A stretch of DNA of 41,830 nucleotides from contig CBFGWL010000018.1 in assembly GCA_965652565.1 (NCBI GenBank), forward strand, positions 1 through 41,830, written 5' to 3'. A program made the translations under genes and the position numbers. This stretch comes from RSA11 sp965652565. Lineage in GTDB: Bacteria; Actinomycetota; Thermoleophilia; Solirubrobacterales; 70-9. Shown here one piece after another: positions 24,127 to 33,020 of this stretch. The notes under the pieces were generated by a model that had not been told where the DNA came from, did no database searches, and saw only the letters and a program-made list of their open reading frames with translations. Positions within the stretch are counted from its first letter, which is position 1; each line of letters starts with the position of its first letter.

Positions 24127-27100
24127 TCAGTTCCTGCGGACCCTCAGCGTCACCACCGCGGTCTGCCGCTTGGCGTTCTTCGCGTTGACGATGAACTTGA
24201 TCCGGGTCTTCTTGCCGACGGCCTTCTTCTTCGGCTTGACCTGGAAGCGGAGCTTCTGGTTGCTGCCGTCCGCCAGCTTCCCGACCTTCTGGCAGCCCTT
24301 GCGGTTGCCGCTCAGGATCCGGATCTTCTTCTTGGGCGCCTTCGCGCAGACCCGCACGCCCGTCGCCGCGGCATCGCCCCGGTTGGCGATCCGCACGTTG
24401 AAGGCAACGCGCTTGGCCTTCTTGCGCACGGCCTTCTTCTTGGGCTTCGCGTTGATCCTGAGCGCGGGCTCCCCGCTGGGCTCCTCGTACTCGTCGATCG
24501 TGAACTCGACGGACTTGGTCTCCTCGACGTTGCCGGCCGCGTCCGCCGAGCGGTACTCGACCACGTGCTGGCCGACGTCCTCGACCGTGAAGTCGGTCAC
24601 GAACGGATCGTCGCCACCGTCGTTCTCGACGCGCACCCAGTCGTCGGGGCTGTCGGAGTCGACGCGGTACTCGGTGTACGCGACGCCCGACGCGGACCCG
24701 CCGCCACCGCCGGCGCTCACGTTCGCGGTGCCGACCATGCCGGACCACGTGCCATTGGAGAAGGACGCGTGCAGCTTGCAGACGTAGACCCACTCGCCCT
24801 CCTCCTCGAACGTGTAGGAGACGGGGTCGCCACCCGGCTGCACGATGCCGTCGGTGACCTCGAAGATGTCGTCACCGTTCGGGTCGCCGTCACCGCCCGG
24901 CGGCACGAGCCACACGTCGTGCGGGAAGCCGGCGTCGGCCGGGAAGTGCCAGGTGATCTGGTCGCCCACCTCGAGGTCGACCTGATCCGGCCCCCAGGTG
25001 CCGGGCTCCGCGTCCACGTCGTAGTTCTGCGGCCCGCCGGAAGCGCCCGGATCGGTCGCCGAGAGCGTCACCTCCACGGGCCCCGTGTAGGCCGACGCCG
25101 GCGGCTCGCCGTTCAGCTGCGCCGTGGTCTCCGGGGGCGTGACGTCGTCCTCCCCGTCGCACGGCTCGCGGTCCGGGGTGATCGCCACCGAGTGGAAGCT
25201 CGCCGGGATCTCGGCGGCAGCGGCCTGGGTGGACGCCGTGGCGTAGACACCGATCCGCGGGTCGTCGATGCCCGTCAGGTTGGTTGTGCCGATCGTCGTC
25301 CAGTCCTGGCCGTCGGCCGAGAACTGGGATTCGACCGTGTTGCCGTCGGCCGAGATGTACCGCATCAAGTACCGCTCCGGCGTGGTGCCGGCGCCCACGG
25401 TGCCCTCGAACGTGGCTGACCCGCCGATCTCCTTGATCAGCTCGAAGTTGCGGGACCCGTTCCAGACCATCCCGGTCTTGATGTAGTTGTCGTCGTCCTC
25501 GTAGATGATCAGGCCGGCGTTCTGGAAGTCCTGCGTCGGGTTCCAGCTCATGTCGACCGTGATCGACCACGGCGTCATGCCGCCGCCGGGCAGCGGCTGC
25601 AGGACGATGTTCGGCAGGCCGGTGTCGCCCTGGAAGATGTCCTGCTTCGCTGCGGTCAGCGTCAGCGCGCCGTCCGCGACCTCGAGGCGCTCATCGTCGC
25701 GGCGGACGACGCCCCAGCGGTCCTCGTCCAGTTCGCTGCCGTCGAACTCATCCGAGCGCGGCGTGCCGCAGTCGCCGCACGGCTCGCGATCGGGGGTGAT
25801 CTCGATCGAGTGGAAGCTCGCCGGGATCTCGGCGGCGGCGGCCTGGGTGGACGCCGTGGCGTAGACGCCGATCCGCGGCTGCTCGAACCCGTCGAGGTTC
25901 GTGGTGCCGATGCTCGTCCAGTTCTCGCCGTCAGCCGAGAACTGCGACTCGACCGAGTTGCCGTCGCTCGAGACGAACCTCATGAAGTACCGGTTCGGCG
26001 TCGAGCCGGCGCCCACGGTGCCCTCGAAGGTGGCGGACCCGCCCGCTTCCTTGATCAGCTCGAAGTTGCGGGACCCGTTCCAGACCATGCCGGTCTTGAT
26101 GTAGTTGTCGTCGTCGTCGTAGATGATCATCCCGGCGTTCTGGAAGTCCTGCGTCGGGTTCCAGGTCATCTCGACGGTCATCGTCCAGGGCAGCGAGCCG
26201 AAGCCCGGCAGATCCTGCACGACGATGTTCGGCAGGCCGGTGTCGCCCTGGAAGATGTCCTGCTTCGCCGCCGTGATGGTCAGCGCGCCGTCCGCAACCT
26301 CGAGGCGCTCGTCGTCCCGCCGGATGACATCCCAGCGGGTGTCGTCGAGCTCGCCCGCCTCGAAATCGTCCGAGCGCGGCGGGCCACACTCGGCCTCGTC
26401 GGTAACCGTGACCGTGACGGTGTCCGTCGTGGTCCCGGCCTCGTCGGTGACGGTCAGGGTCACCTCGTAGGTCCCGGCCTCCTCGTAGGTGTGGGTCGGG
26501 TTGGCCTCCGTGGAGCTCTCGCCGTCGCCGAAGTCCCACTCGTACGTGGGCGCATCATCGGCGCCGCGGTCGGAGAGCTCGCCGCGGAAGTTCACCTCGA
26601 GCGGAGCCTGACCGAGCGTGGGCGAGGCCTGCGCGTTCGCGAGGGCCGGCAGTCCGCCCTTGCGCTGCTCGATCCGGTAGATCCCCGCGTCGGGGTTGAC
26701 CCCGTAGGAGCCGTAGTTGAAGTTGTTGCCCCACTCGATGATGTAGAGCGCTCCGTCGGGGCCGAGCTCGATGTCATGCGGGTGACGGAACTCCTCGCCC
26801 GGCATGAGCTGCGTCGTGCCGCCGTAGGAGCCGTCCTCCTCGACCTGGGTGAGCAGGATCACGTTGCGGGTCCAGTCGCCCCAGATCAGCTTCCCGTCGA
26901 ACCACTCGGAGAGCTTGACGTCCGAGTCGAGCTCCGGGTCGTAGCGGTACACCGGGCCGCCCATCGCCGCACGGCCGCCGCCCTGCGGGATGTCCGGGAA
27001 CTCCGGCGAGGAGCCGTACGGGTAGTAGATCCAGGCCTCCTGGCCGGGCGGGACGATCTCGAGACCGTCGTTGAGCGGCGAGTGGTTGAACGGACCGTTC

Positions 27101-29091
27101 TCGCAGTCGAAGTACGGGATCGAGTTGTCCTGCTCCCCGGGCGGGCCGCTGTCCGGCCAGCTCGGGTTGTTGTCGCCGGGGTAGCCGGCGGCGGAGTTGC
27201 CCGTGCCGGTCCAGACCCACGGCCGGTAGGCCTTGTTGTCGGCGATGCAGTACGGCCAGCCGAAGTTGCCCGCCTCGCGGATCTGGTTGATCTCGTCGTA
27301 GCCGCGCGGGCCGCGCCCGGTCGAGGGCGGCGGGGCCAGGGAGTCGTTGCCCGCGTCGGGGCCGACCTCGCCCTGGTAGATCCAGCCGGTCTCCTCGTCG
27401 AAGCCGAAGCGGAACGGGTTGCGGTGGCCCATCGTGTAGATCTCGGGCCGCGTCCGGTCCTCCGTGTCCTCAGCCTCGTCGAAGAGGTTGCCCTCGGGGA
27501 TCTCGTACGTCGAGCCCGGACCCGGCTCGTCCTCGGGGGTCGCCTCCTCGATCGGGTCGATGCGCAGGATCTTCCCGCGCAGGTCGTTCGTGTTGCCGGC
27601 GCTGCGCCGGGAGTCGTTCGCGTGGCGCGCGTCCTCGTGCCAGCTGTCCGGGTTCTGGTTGCAGTTCGCGTCGCCCGGGTTCCAGCTATCGGGGCCGCAA
27701 GGCCGCGCGTCGTGGTTCGAGCGACCGTCGGAGCGCGCGTGCTCGGTGTCGTCGCCGGTCGAGAGGTAGAGCAGATCGTCCGGGCCGAACTGGATCGAGC
27801 CCGCGGTATGGCAGCAGACCTGACGCTGATGGGGGACCTTCAGCAGCACCACCTCTGAGTCCATGTCGAGCTGCCCCGCCTCGCCGGCCTCCGGGTCGAA
27901 GGTGAAGCGCGAGAGACGATGGGCGCCCAGCTCGGTCACCGGGCCCGGCTCCGAGTAGTAGAGGTAGATGAAGCCGTTCGAGTCGAAGTTCGGATCGAGC
28001 GCGATGCCCGTCAGGCCGTTCTCGTTACGGCGGTGGACGGTGAGCGTCGCGATCGTGTGCGTCAGCCCGGTCTCGGGGTCGTGCATCTTCACGTCGGCCG
28101 GGCCGCCGAGGGGCGCCTGGGTGGAGCCCATCTGGGTCCAGAACACCCGGCCGTCGTTGGCGATGTCGACCGACATCGGGTTGGCGACGTCGTCCTCGAT
28201 CGTCACCTTCTGGAGCGAACCCTCGGTGGGGATGCCCTCGCGGTCCGGGCCGCAGTCGGCCGCCTCCTCACCGGCGGCCCACTCGAGCGCGCCCTGGATG
28301 TGGCCGCGGTACAGGTCGTCGGACCAGGCAACCGAGTTGTTCGCGGCGTCCTCGTGGCCGAGGGCCGTGTAGAAGTGCCGACCGCCGTCGTACTGCGTGC
28401 ACCAGGCGATCGGGTGGTCGTCGCCGTGCTGGCCGCCCTCGTAGCTCTCCTCGTCGAGCGTGAGCAGGACGTGGACGTCGTCCCGCGGGTTGGCGGTGAA
28501 GTTGTACCACTCGTCCACGCGGTTCCAGACAGGCGGAAGCTCCGCGGTCGCGGGGTGCGAGTCGTCCTCGACGACGACGTCAGCCGCCTGGAACTGGAGC
28601 GGTCCCTGCGGGTGGTTGTCGAAGAGGGCGCCGCCCATCATGTCGGTCTTCCACTCCCAGTTGCGGTCGGCGTTCGCGTCCGCGTGGATCGACACCGCGC
28701 CGCCGCCCCGCTGCATCCAGCGCTCGAAGGCGTTGCGCTGGCGGGCGTTGAGGATGCCCTCGCCGTCGGTGTTCAGGAAGACGATGACGTCGAACTGCCG
28801 CAGACCGTGGTCGGTGAAGAGCGAGGCATCCTCGGAGTGCGTGACGTCGTAGTCCTCGGCCGCGGCCATCTCGTCGAAGGCCTCGTGGCCGGCTTCGATG
28901 GCCTCGCTGTGGCGGAAGCCGGTGGTCCTGGAGAAGATCAGCGCGTGGTAGCGGCCGTCGCCCTCCTGGGCGCTCGCCTCCTGGGGCCCGACGAACGGGA
29001 TGCGGTTACCCGCGACCAAGGCGATGAGAGCTGTGAGCAGCCCTGCAGCCATGACCATCAGCAGCTTGCGGTTCCCCAGGGACCGGGCCAT
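24127..29091 (-). CDS. Giant secreted ThuA / PQQ sugar dehydrogenase / PKD / cupredoxin protein
   Basis: A 1654-aa exported multidomain protein. Order: signal segment (residues 1-42); ThuA domain (about 47-275, YHALIFSRTTGFRHSEAI, GGGAVSIHADAN); glucose/sorbosone dehydrogenase beta-propeller (about 288-808, NENGLTGIALDPNF, TMGHRNPFRFGFD, HPHDIELGPDGALYI); PKD (about 817-899, YEWDFGDGESSTEANPTHTY); two DUF1349-like beta-sandwiches (902-1107 and 1108-1313). Next comes an OmpL47-like domain (about 1325-1535) interrupted by a cupredoxin (about 1365-1460) with a full type-1 copper set: His1391, Cys1438, His1441, Met1452. A Lys-rich CARDB-like tail (about 1540-1654) follows. It may oxidise sugars outside the cell and pass electrons to copper. 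The ATG has GGAGGAGAGGA upstream. Operator site B precedes it. Confidence 0.85.
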   Translation of the reverse strand: MARSLGNRKLLMVMAAGLLTALIALVAGNRIPFVGPQEASAQEGDGRYHALIFSRTTGFRHSEAIEAGHEAFDEMAAAEDYDVTHSEDASLFTDHGLRQFDVIVFLNTDGEGILNARQRNAFERWMQRGGGAVSIHADANADRNWEWKTDMMGGALFDNHPQGPLQFQAADVVVEDDSHPATAELPPVWNRVDEWYNFTANPRDDVHVLLTLDEESYEGGQHGDDHPIAWCTQYDGGRHFYTALGHEDAANNSVAWSDDLYRGHIQGALEWAAGEEAADCGPDREGIPTEGSLQKVTIEDDVANPMSVDIANDGRVFWTQMGSTQAPLGGPADVKMHDPETGLTHTIATLTVHRRNENGLTGIALDPNFDSNGFIYLYYSEPGPVTELGAHRLSRFTFDPEAGEAGQLDMDSEVVLLKVPHQRQVCCHTAGSIQFGPDDLLYLSTGDDTEHARSDGRSNHDARPCGPDSWNPGDANCNQNPDSWHEDARHANDSRRSAGNTNDLRGKILRIDPIEEATPEDEPGPGSTYEIPEGNLFDEAEDTEDRTRPEIYTMGHRNPFRFGFDEETGWIYQGEVGPDAGNDSLAPPPSTGRGPRGYDEINQIREAGNFGWPYCIADNKAYRPWVWTGTGNSAAGYPGDNNPSWPDSGPPGEQDNSIPYFDCENGPFNHSPLNDGLEIVPPGQEAWIYYPYGSSPEFPDIPQGGGRAAMGGPVYRYDPELDSDVKLSEWFDGKLIWGDWTRNVILLTQVEEDGSYGGTTQLMPGEEFRHPHDIELGPDGALYIIEWGNNFNYGSYGVNPDAGIYRIEQRKGGLPALANAQASPTLGQAPLEVNFRGELSDRGADDAPTYEWDFGDGESSTEANPTHTYEEAGTYEVTLTVTDEAGTTTDTVTVTVTDEAECGPPRSDDFEAGELDDTRWDVIRRDDERLEVADGALTITAAKQDIFQGDTGLPNIVVQDLPGFGSLPWTMTVEMTWNPTQDFQNAGMIIYDDDDNYIKTGMVWNGSRNFELIKEAGGSATFEGTVGAGSTPNRYFMRFVSSDGNSVESQFSADGENWTSIGTTNLDGFEQPRIGVYATASTQAAAAEIPASFHSIEITPDREPCGDCGTPRSDEFDGSELDEDRWGVVRRDDERLEVADGALTLTAAKQDIFQGDTGLPNIVLQPLPGGGMTPWSITVDMSWNPTQDFQNAGLIIYEDDDNYIKTGMVWNGSRNFELIKEIGGSATFEGTVGAGTTPERYLMRYISADGNTVESQFSADGQDWTTIGTTNLTGIDDPRIGVYATASTQAAAAEIPASFHSVAITPDREPCDGEDDVTPPETTAQLNGEPPASAYTGPVEVTLSATDPGASGGPQNYDVDAEPGTWGPDQVDLEVGDQITWHFPADAGFPHDVWLVPPGGDGDPNGDDIFEVTDGIVQPGGDPVSYTFEEEGEWVYVCKLHASFSNGTWSGMVGTANVSAGGGGGSASGVAYTEYRVDSDSPDDWVRVENDGGDDPFVTDFTVEDVGQHVVEYRSADAAGNVEETKSVEFTIDEYEEPSGEPALRINAKPKKKAVRKKAKRVAFNVRIANRGDAAATGVRVCAKAPKKKIRILSGNRKGCQKVGKLADGSNQKLRFQVKPKKKAVGKKTRIKFIVNAKNAKRQTAVVTLRVRRN
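25156..26388 (-). repeat. In-gene tandem duplication of about 618 bp (two DUF1349-like domains)
   Basis: Copy 1 spans 25771-26388 (from Cys902) and copy 2 about 25156-25770 (from Cys1108). By eye the proteins differ at roughly 37 of 200 positions, about 80 % identity. Long unchanged stretches include DDERLEVADGALT, QDIFQGDTGLPNIV and the 20-residue block from DDDNYIK to NFELIK. A fairly recent in-frame duplication is the simplest explanation. Confidence 0.85.
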
Positions 29092-29141
29092 ATCTTCCTC
29101 TCCTCCTCCGGCTCCGCGACCTCAACCTCAGGAGCCTTGTT

Positions 29142-29177
29142 TCCCGTAATGCGGAACTAGCTTTCCGTTACTGCGTG
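29142..29177 (-). promoter_or_regulatory. IclR-type composite operator, site B (ThuA giant gene)
   Basis: Elements 29142-29156 (TCCCGTAATGCGGAA) and 29163-29177 (TTCCGTTACTGCGTG) start 21 bp apart. The core 29152-29167, read toward the gene, is CGGAA-AGCTAG-TTCCG. It lies just downstream of the -10 box, over the expected transcription start, 50 bp upstream of the ATG. Confidence 0.75.
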
Positions 29178-29179
29178 GG

Positions 29180-29208
29180 TTCTAACAGAAATCACCGAAG
29201 GGCGTCAA
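29180..29208 (-). promoter_or_regulatory. Promoter of the ThuA giant gene
   Basis: TTGACG (29203-29208, read leftward), a 17-bp spacer and TTAGAA (29180-29185) make a near-consensus housekeeping promoter. It begins only 15 bp past the glcF stop. The geometry matches the liv promoter, including the operator directly after the -10 box. Confidence 0.75.
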
Positions 29209-29223
29209 GCTCGGGTTAGTTCG

Positions 29224-30483
29224 TCAGCGGCCGGCTGAGTAGGCACGGTCCAGAAGCTCGACCGTGTGGAGCACCTCGACCCCGCTCCCCCGCTCGGCCA
29301 GGTGCGTGCGGATCTGCGTCAGGCAGCCGATGTTCCCGGCCGCGACGACGTCGGGCTCGGTGGCCAACAGCGAGGAGGCCTTGCGGCGCCCGAGGTCCGC
29401 CGCGATCTCAGGCCGCTCGACGTTGTAAGTGCCGGCGGATCCACAGCAGATCTCAGGATCCGCGGGCTCCAGGACCTCGTAGCCGGCGGCCGCGAGCAAC
29501 TCGCGCGGCGCCCTGCGCACGCCCTGGGCGTGGGCCAGGTGGCAGGCGTCGTGGTAGGCCACGCGCGCCCGCGCCGGCGCCTCGGGCGGCTGCACGAGGC
29601 CGAGCTCGTCGAGGAAGGTCGTGATGTCCCGCACGCGGCCGGCGAAGTCCCGCGCCGCGGCCTCCTCCCGCTCGTCGCCGGCGAGCAACAGCGGATATTC
29701 CTGCATCCCCGAGCCGCAGCCGGCGGCGTTGGTGATCACGGCATCGACGTCATCGGGGAACGCTGCGATCGTCTCGCGCGCGAGGCGCTCGGCCTGCCGT
29801 CGGCGCCCGGCGTGCATGGCCAGCGCGCCGCAGCAATCCTGCTCGGGCACGACCACCTCCACGCCGTTGCGCGCGAGTACGCGCAGGGTTGCCCAGCCGA
29901 TCTCGGGCGCGAGGACCCGCTGGGCACAACCGCGCAGAAGCGCGACGCGGGCCCGGCGCTCCCCCTCGGCCGGGAAGAACGAGGGCAACGGCTGCGCGGC
30001 GGGCAACTCGTCGGGCAGCAGGTTCAGCATGGCGCGCATCCGCCGCGGCGCGAGCTTGGCGAGCCCGCGCGTCGCCATCCCCAGGCGCGCGGCCAGCCGA
30101 AAGCGCTTCGGGCGCGGGAGCGTCGCGCCCACCATCGCCCGCTGCGCCCGCTCGCCGGGCGGGCGGCTGCGCCGCTTCTCGGTATGGAGCCGGTAGGCCG
30201 TGATCAGATCGCCGTACTCGACCCCGGACGGACAGGCCGTTACGCACGCCTGGCAGGCAAGGCAGTTGTCGATCGGGGCGGCCGCGTCGTCGGCGCTCAG
30301 CTTGCCCTCGAGCACCTCCTTCATCAGGAAGATCCGCCCGCGCGGCGAGTTCTCCTCCTCGCCCATCACCACGTACGTCGGGCACGTGGGCAGGCAAAAG
30401 CCGCAGTGCACGCACGCCGAGACGGCGCCGGCCATCGCCTCGCCCTGTGGGCCCAGCTGCTCGACGGGTATCTCGTGCTGCAT
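29224..30483 (-). CDS. glcF: Glycolate oxidase iron-sulfur subunit GlcF
   Basis: A 419-aa protein with two N-terminal 4Fe-4S ferredoxin clusters (Cys24, 27, 30, 34 and Cys74, 77, 80, 84). Two C-terminal CCG domains follow (VPEQDCCGALAMHAG and PEICCGSAGTYNVE), the architecture of GlcF and related lactate/glycerol-3-phosphate oxidase subunits. It passes electrons from the flavin subunit to the membrane quinone pool during glycolate to glyoxylate oxidation. The ATG at 30483 shares a base with the glcDE stop (TGATG). It is the last gene of iclR-glcDE-glcF. Confidence 0.9.
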   Translation of the reverse strand: MQHEIPVEQLGPQGEAMAGAVSACVHCGFCLPTCPTYVVMGEEENSPRGRIFLMKEVLEGKLSADDAAAPIDNCLACQACVTACPSGVEYGDLITAYRLHTEKRRSRPPGERAQRAMVGATLPRPKRFRLAARLGMATRGLAKLAPRRMRAMLNLLPDELPAAQPLPSFFPAEGERRARVALLRGCAQRVLAPEIGWATLRVLARNGVEVVVPEQDCCGALAMHAGRRRQAERLARETIAAFPDDVDAVITNAAGCGSGMQEYPLLLAGDEREEAAARDFAGRVRDITTFLDELGLVQPPEAPARARVAYHDACHLAHAQGVRRAPRELLAAAGYEVLEPADPEICCGSAGTYNVERPEIAADLGRRKASSLLATEPDVVAAGNIGCLTQIRTHLAERGSGVEVLHTVELLDRAYSAGR

Positions 30484-33005
30484 CAGCGAACCTCCGCGAA
30501 GACGCCGTCGGGATCGAGGCCACGCGCGGCGCGCCGGGCGAACTCGCCGCCGCTCGCCACGCCGAAGAACGGCCGGTGGACGTCGCCGCGCACCCAAACG
30601 CCGGCGGCTCCGACGGACTGCGTCGCGGCCTCCAGCTCCGCGGCGTCGCGCTCGGCCGGCCACGCCACCCACGCCGTCTGCGCGCCCGCGCCGTAGTGCC
30701 GCCAGGCCCCGGCCGTGGCCAGCTCCGCCTCGAAGTCGATGCTCCGTCCCGGCGTGATCGCGACCTTGGCGAGCGCAGCGTCCGGCGGAGCCCCCTCGAG
30801 CTCGCGCATCGCGGCCCAGGCCGCCGCCTCCTCGTCCTCACGCAGGCGCTCGGCATCGGCGAGGGCGAGCTCGGACGCGAGTCTATCCAGCCGGCGGTCC
30901 AGGCGATCGGGGGATCCGCCGATCCGCACCCACACCACGCCGGAGGGCTCGAGCTCGAGGGCCTCGATGTCGAAGGGCGAGCGACAGAGCGCGCGGACGA
31001 CGCGCACCGCGTCGGCGAAATCGCCGAGCTCGGCACGCAGCGTCGCGCAGGCCGCCGGCGCGGGCAGAACCTTGATGCTCACGTCCACGAGCACGCCCAA
31101 ACGCCCGGCGCTGCCCGCCAGCAGTTTCGGCAGGTCGAACCCCGCGGCGTTCTTCACGACGCGCCCGCCGGCCGAGATGAGCTCACCCGTCCCGTCCAGG
31201 AAGCGCACGCCGATCACGCAGTCGCGCACGCCGCCGTGGCGGTAGCGGCCGGGACCCGAGAGGCCCGCCGCAACGGCGCCCCCGAGGGTCGCACCGCGGG
31301 GCACGAACGGGGGGTCGAAGGGCAGGCACTGGCCGTGCTGCGCCAGTTCCGCGGCGATCTCGGTGAGCGGTGTGCCGGCGCGCGCGGTGAGGGTGAGCTC
31401 CTCGGGGTCGTAGTGGACGATCCCCCGCAGCCCCGCTACGGGGAGGGGCTCGACGCCGTCGGGCGGCCGCGCGAGCGCGGGCTTGGTGCCCGCGCCCTGC
31501 GGCAGGACGCGCAGGCCCTCCGCGCGCGCCGCGCGGATCCGCTCGGCGAGCTCCTCGACGCCCGGCGGCAGCGCCTCGCGCTTTGCGCCGCCGGGGGCGC
31601 GCCCCTCTGCGACCCGCTCGGGCGGGGCCTCCTCGATCAGCATCTTGCCGCGGTTCGCGAGGCGATCGGGATCGATGGACTCGCGCAGGCGGCGCATCGC
31701 GTCGAGGTCGGCCGCCGTGAACATGCGCGCGAGGTACTCACGCTTCTCCATCCCGACGCCGTGCTCGCCGGTGATCGAGCCGCCCAGGCTCACGCAGAGC
31801 TCGAGGATCTCGCCGGCGAGCCGCTCGGCGCGCTCCACGGCGCCCGGCTCACGTCCGTCGTAGAGGATCAGGGGATGCAGGTTCCCGTCGCCGGCGTGGA
31901 AGACGTTGGCGACGCGCAGCCCGGCCTCGGCGCTCATGCGCTCGATCGCCGCGAGCGCTTCCCCGAGCCGCGTGCGCGGCACGCAGCCGTCCTGGACCAG
32001 GTAGTCGGGCGAGAGCCAGCCCACCGCCGAGAACGCGCTCTTGCGGCCCTTCCAGATCATCGCCCGCTCCGCGGCGTCGTCGGTCGCGCGCACCTCCGTG
32101 GCGCCGGCCTCCTCGATCACGCGGCGAACGCGCTCGAAGTCCGCCTCGACCGCGTCGCGCTCGCCGTCGAGCTCGACGATCAAGAGCGCCGCGGCATCCG
32201 GGTAGCCGGGCCGCACCGACGACTCCGCCGCCTGGATGGCGAGCGCGTCCATGATCTCCATGGCGACCGGCAGGCACCCCGCGGCGATGATCGCGGCGAC
32301 CGCGTCGCCCGCGGCCTCCAAGGTTGGGTAGGCAGCCAGCAGCGTGCGGGTGGACTCGGGCATCGGCACGAGCCGCAGGGTCACCTCGGTCGCGATGCCG
32401 AAGAGCCCCTCTGAGCCCACGAACAGGCCGAGCCAATCCGGGCCGGCAGTCTCCAGGCTCCCCGTGCCCAGCCGGACCACCTGGCCGTCGGCGAGCACCA
32501 CCTCGGCGCCGAGGACGTGGTTCGACGTCATCCCGTGTTTCAGGCAGTGAGCGCCGCCGGAGTTGAAGGCGATGTTCCCGCCGATCGTGCAGATCTGCTG
32601 GCTCGACGGATCGGGCGCGTAGAAGAGCCCGTGCTCGGCGGCGACCGCGCTGACGTGGGCGTTGATGGTGCCGGGCTCGACGACCGCGATGCGCTCCTCG
32701 GGGTCGATCCGCAGGACGCGGTTGAGCTGGTTGAGGGCGATCACGATGCCGCCCTCGACGGGCAGCGACCCGCCGGACAGGCTGGTGCCGCTGCCGCGCG
32801 CGACGAACGGGACGCCCTCGCGGTGACAGAGGCGGACGAGCTCGATCACGTCCTCACGGTCGCGCGCCAGCACCACCGCTTCCGGGCGGGCGCGGAACGC
32901 GGTCAGCGCATCCGACTCGTATGGGGCGAGGCGCGCCGGATCGGTGAGGACCTGGGCGCCCGGCCGGCGTCGATCGATCTCGGCGAGTAGCTCGGCTACC
33001 GCCAT
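30483..33005 (-). CDS. Fused glycolate oxidase flavin subunits GlcD-GlcE
   Basis: An 840-aa fusion. Residues 1 to about 460 are GlcD: PCMH FAD domain with FVARGSGTSLSGGSLP, PDPSSQQICTIGGNIAFNSGG, GLFVGSEGLFGIATEVTLRL, then the FAD-oxidase C domain with HAGDGNLHPLI and GGSITGEHGVGMEK. Residues about 480-840 are GlcE-like: a second PCMH domain with VLPQGAGTKPALARP, LPFDPPFVPRGATLGGAVAAGLSGPGRYRHGG and GFDLPKLLAGSAGRLGVL. In E. coli these are separate proteins, so this gene combines two subunits. The ATG at 33005 has GAGG eight bases upstream; a GTG three codons earlier is possible. It follows iclR after 15 bp. Confidence 0.88.
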   Translation of the reverse strand: MAVAELLAEIDRRRPGAQVLTDPARLAPYESDALTAFRARPEAVVLARDREDVIELVRLCHREGVPFVARGSGTSLSGGSLPVEGGIVIALNQLNRVLRIDPEERIAVVEPGTINAHVSAVAAEHGLFYAPDPSSQQICTIGGNIAFNSGGAHCLKHGMTSNHVLGAEVVLADGQVVRLGTGSLETAGPDWLGLFVGSEGLFGIATEVTLRLVPMPESTRTLLAAYPTLEAAGDAVAAIIAAGCLPVAMEIMDALAIQAAESSVRPGYPDAAALLIVELDGERDAVEADFERVRRVIEEAGATEVRATDDAAERAMIWKGRKSAFSAVGWLSPDYLVQDGCVPRTRLGEALAAIERMSAEAGLRVANVFHAGDGNLHPLILYDGREPGAVERAERLAGEILELCVSLGGSITGEHGVGMEKREYLARMFTAADLDAMRRLRESIDPDRLANRGKMLIEEAPPERVAEGRAPGGAKREALPPGVEELAERIRAARAEGLRVLPQGAGTKPALARPPDGVEPLPVAGLRGIVHYDPEELTLTARAGTPLTEIAAELAQHGQCLPFDPPFVPRGATLGGAVAAGLSGPGRYRHGGVRDCVIGVRFLDGTGELISAGGRVVKNAAGFDLPKLLAGSAGRLGVLVDVSIKVLPAPAACATLRAELGDFADAVRVVRALCRSPFDIEALELEPSGVVWVRIGGSPDRLDRRLDRLASELALADAERLREDEEAAAWAAMRELEGAPPDAALAKVAITPGRSIDFEAELATAGAWRHYGAGAQTAWVAWPAERDAAELEAATQSVGAAGVWVRGDVHRPFFGVASGGEFARRAARGLDPDGVFAEVR

Positions 33006-33020
33006 GCCGGCCACCTCGCC

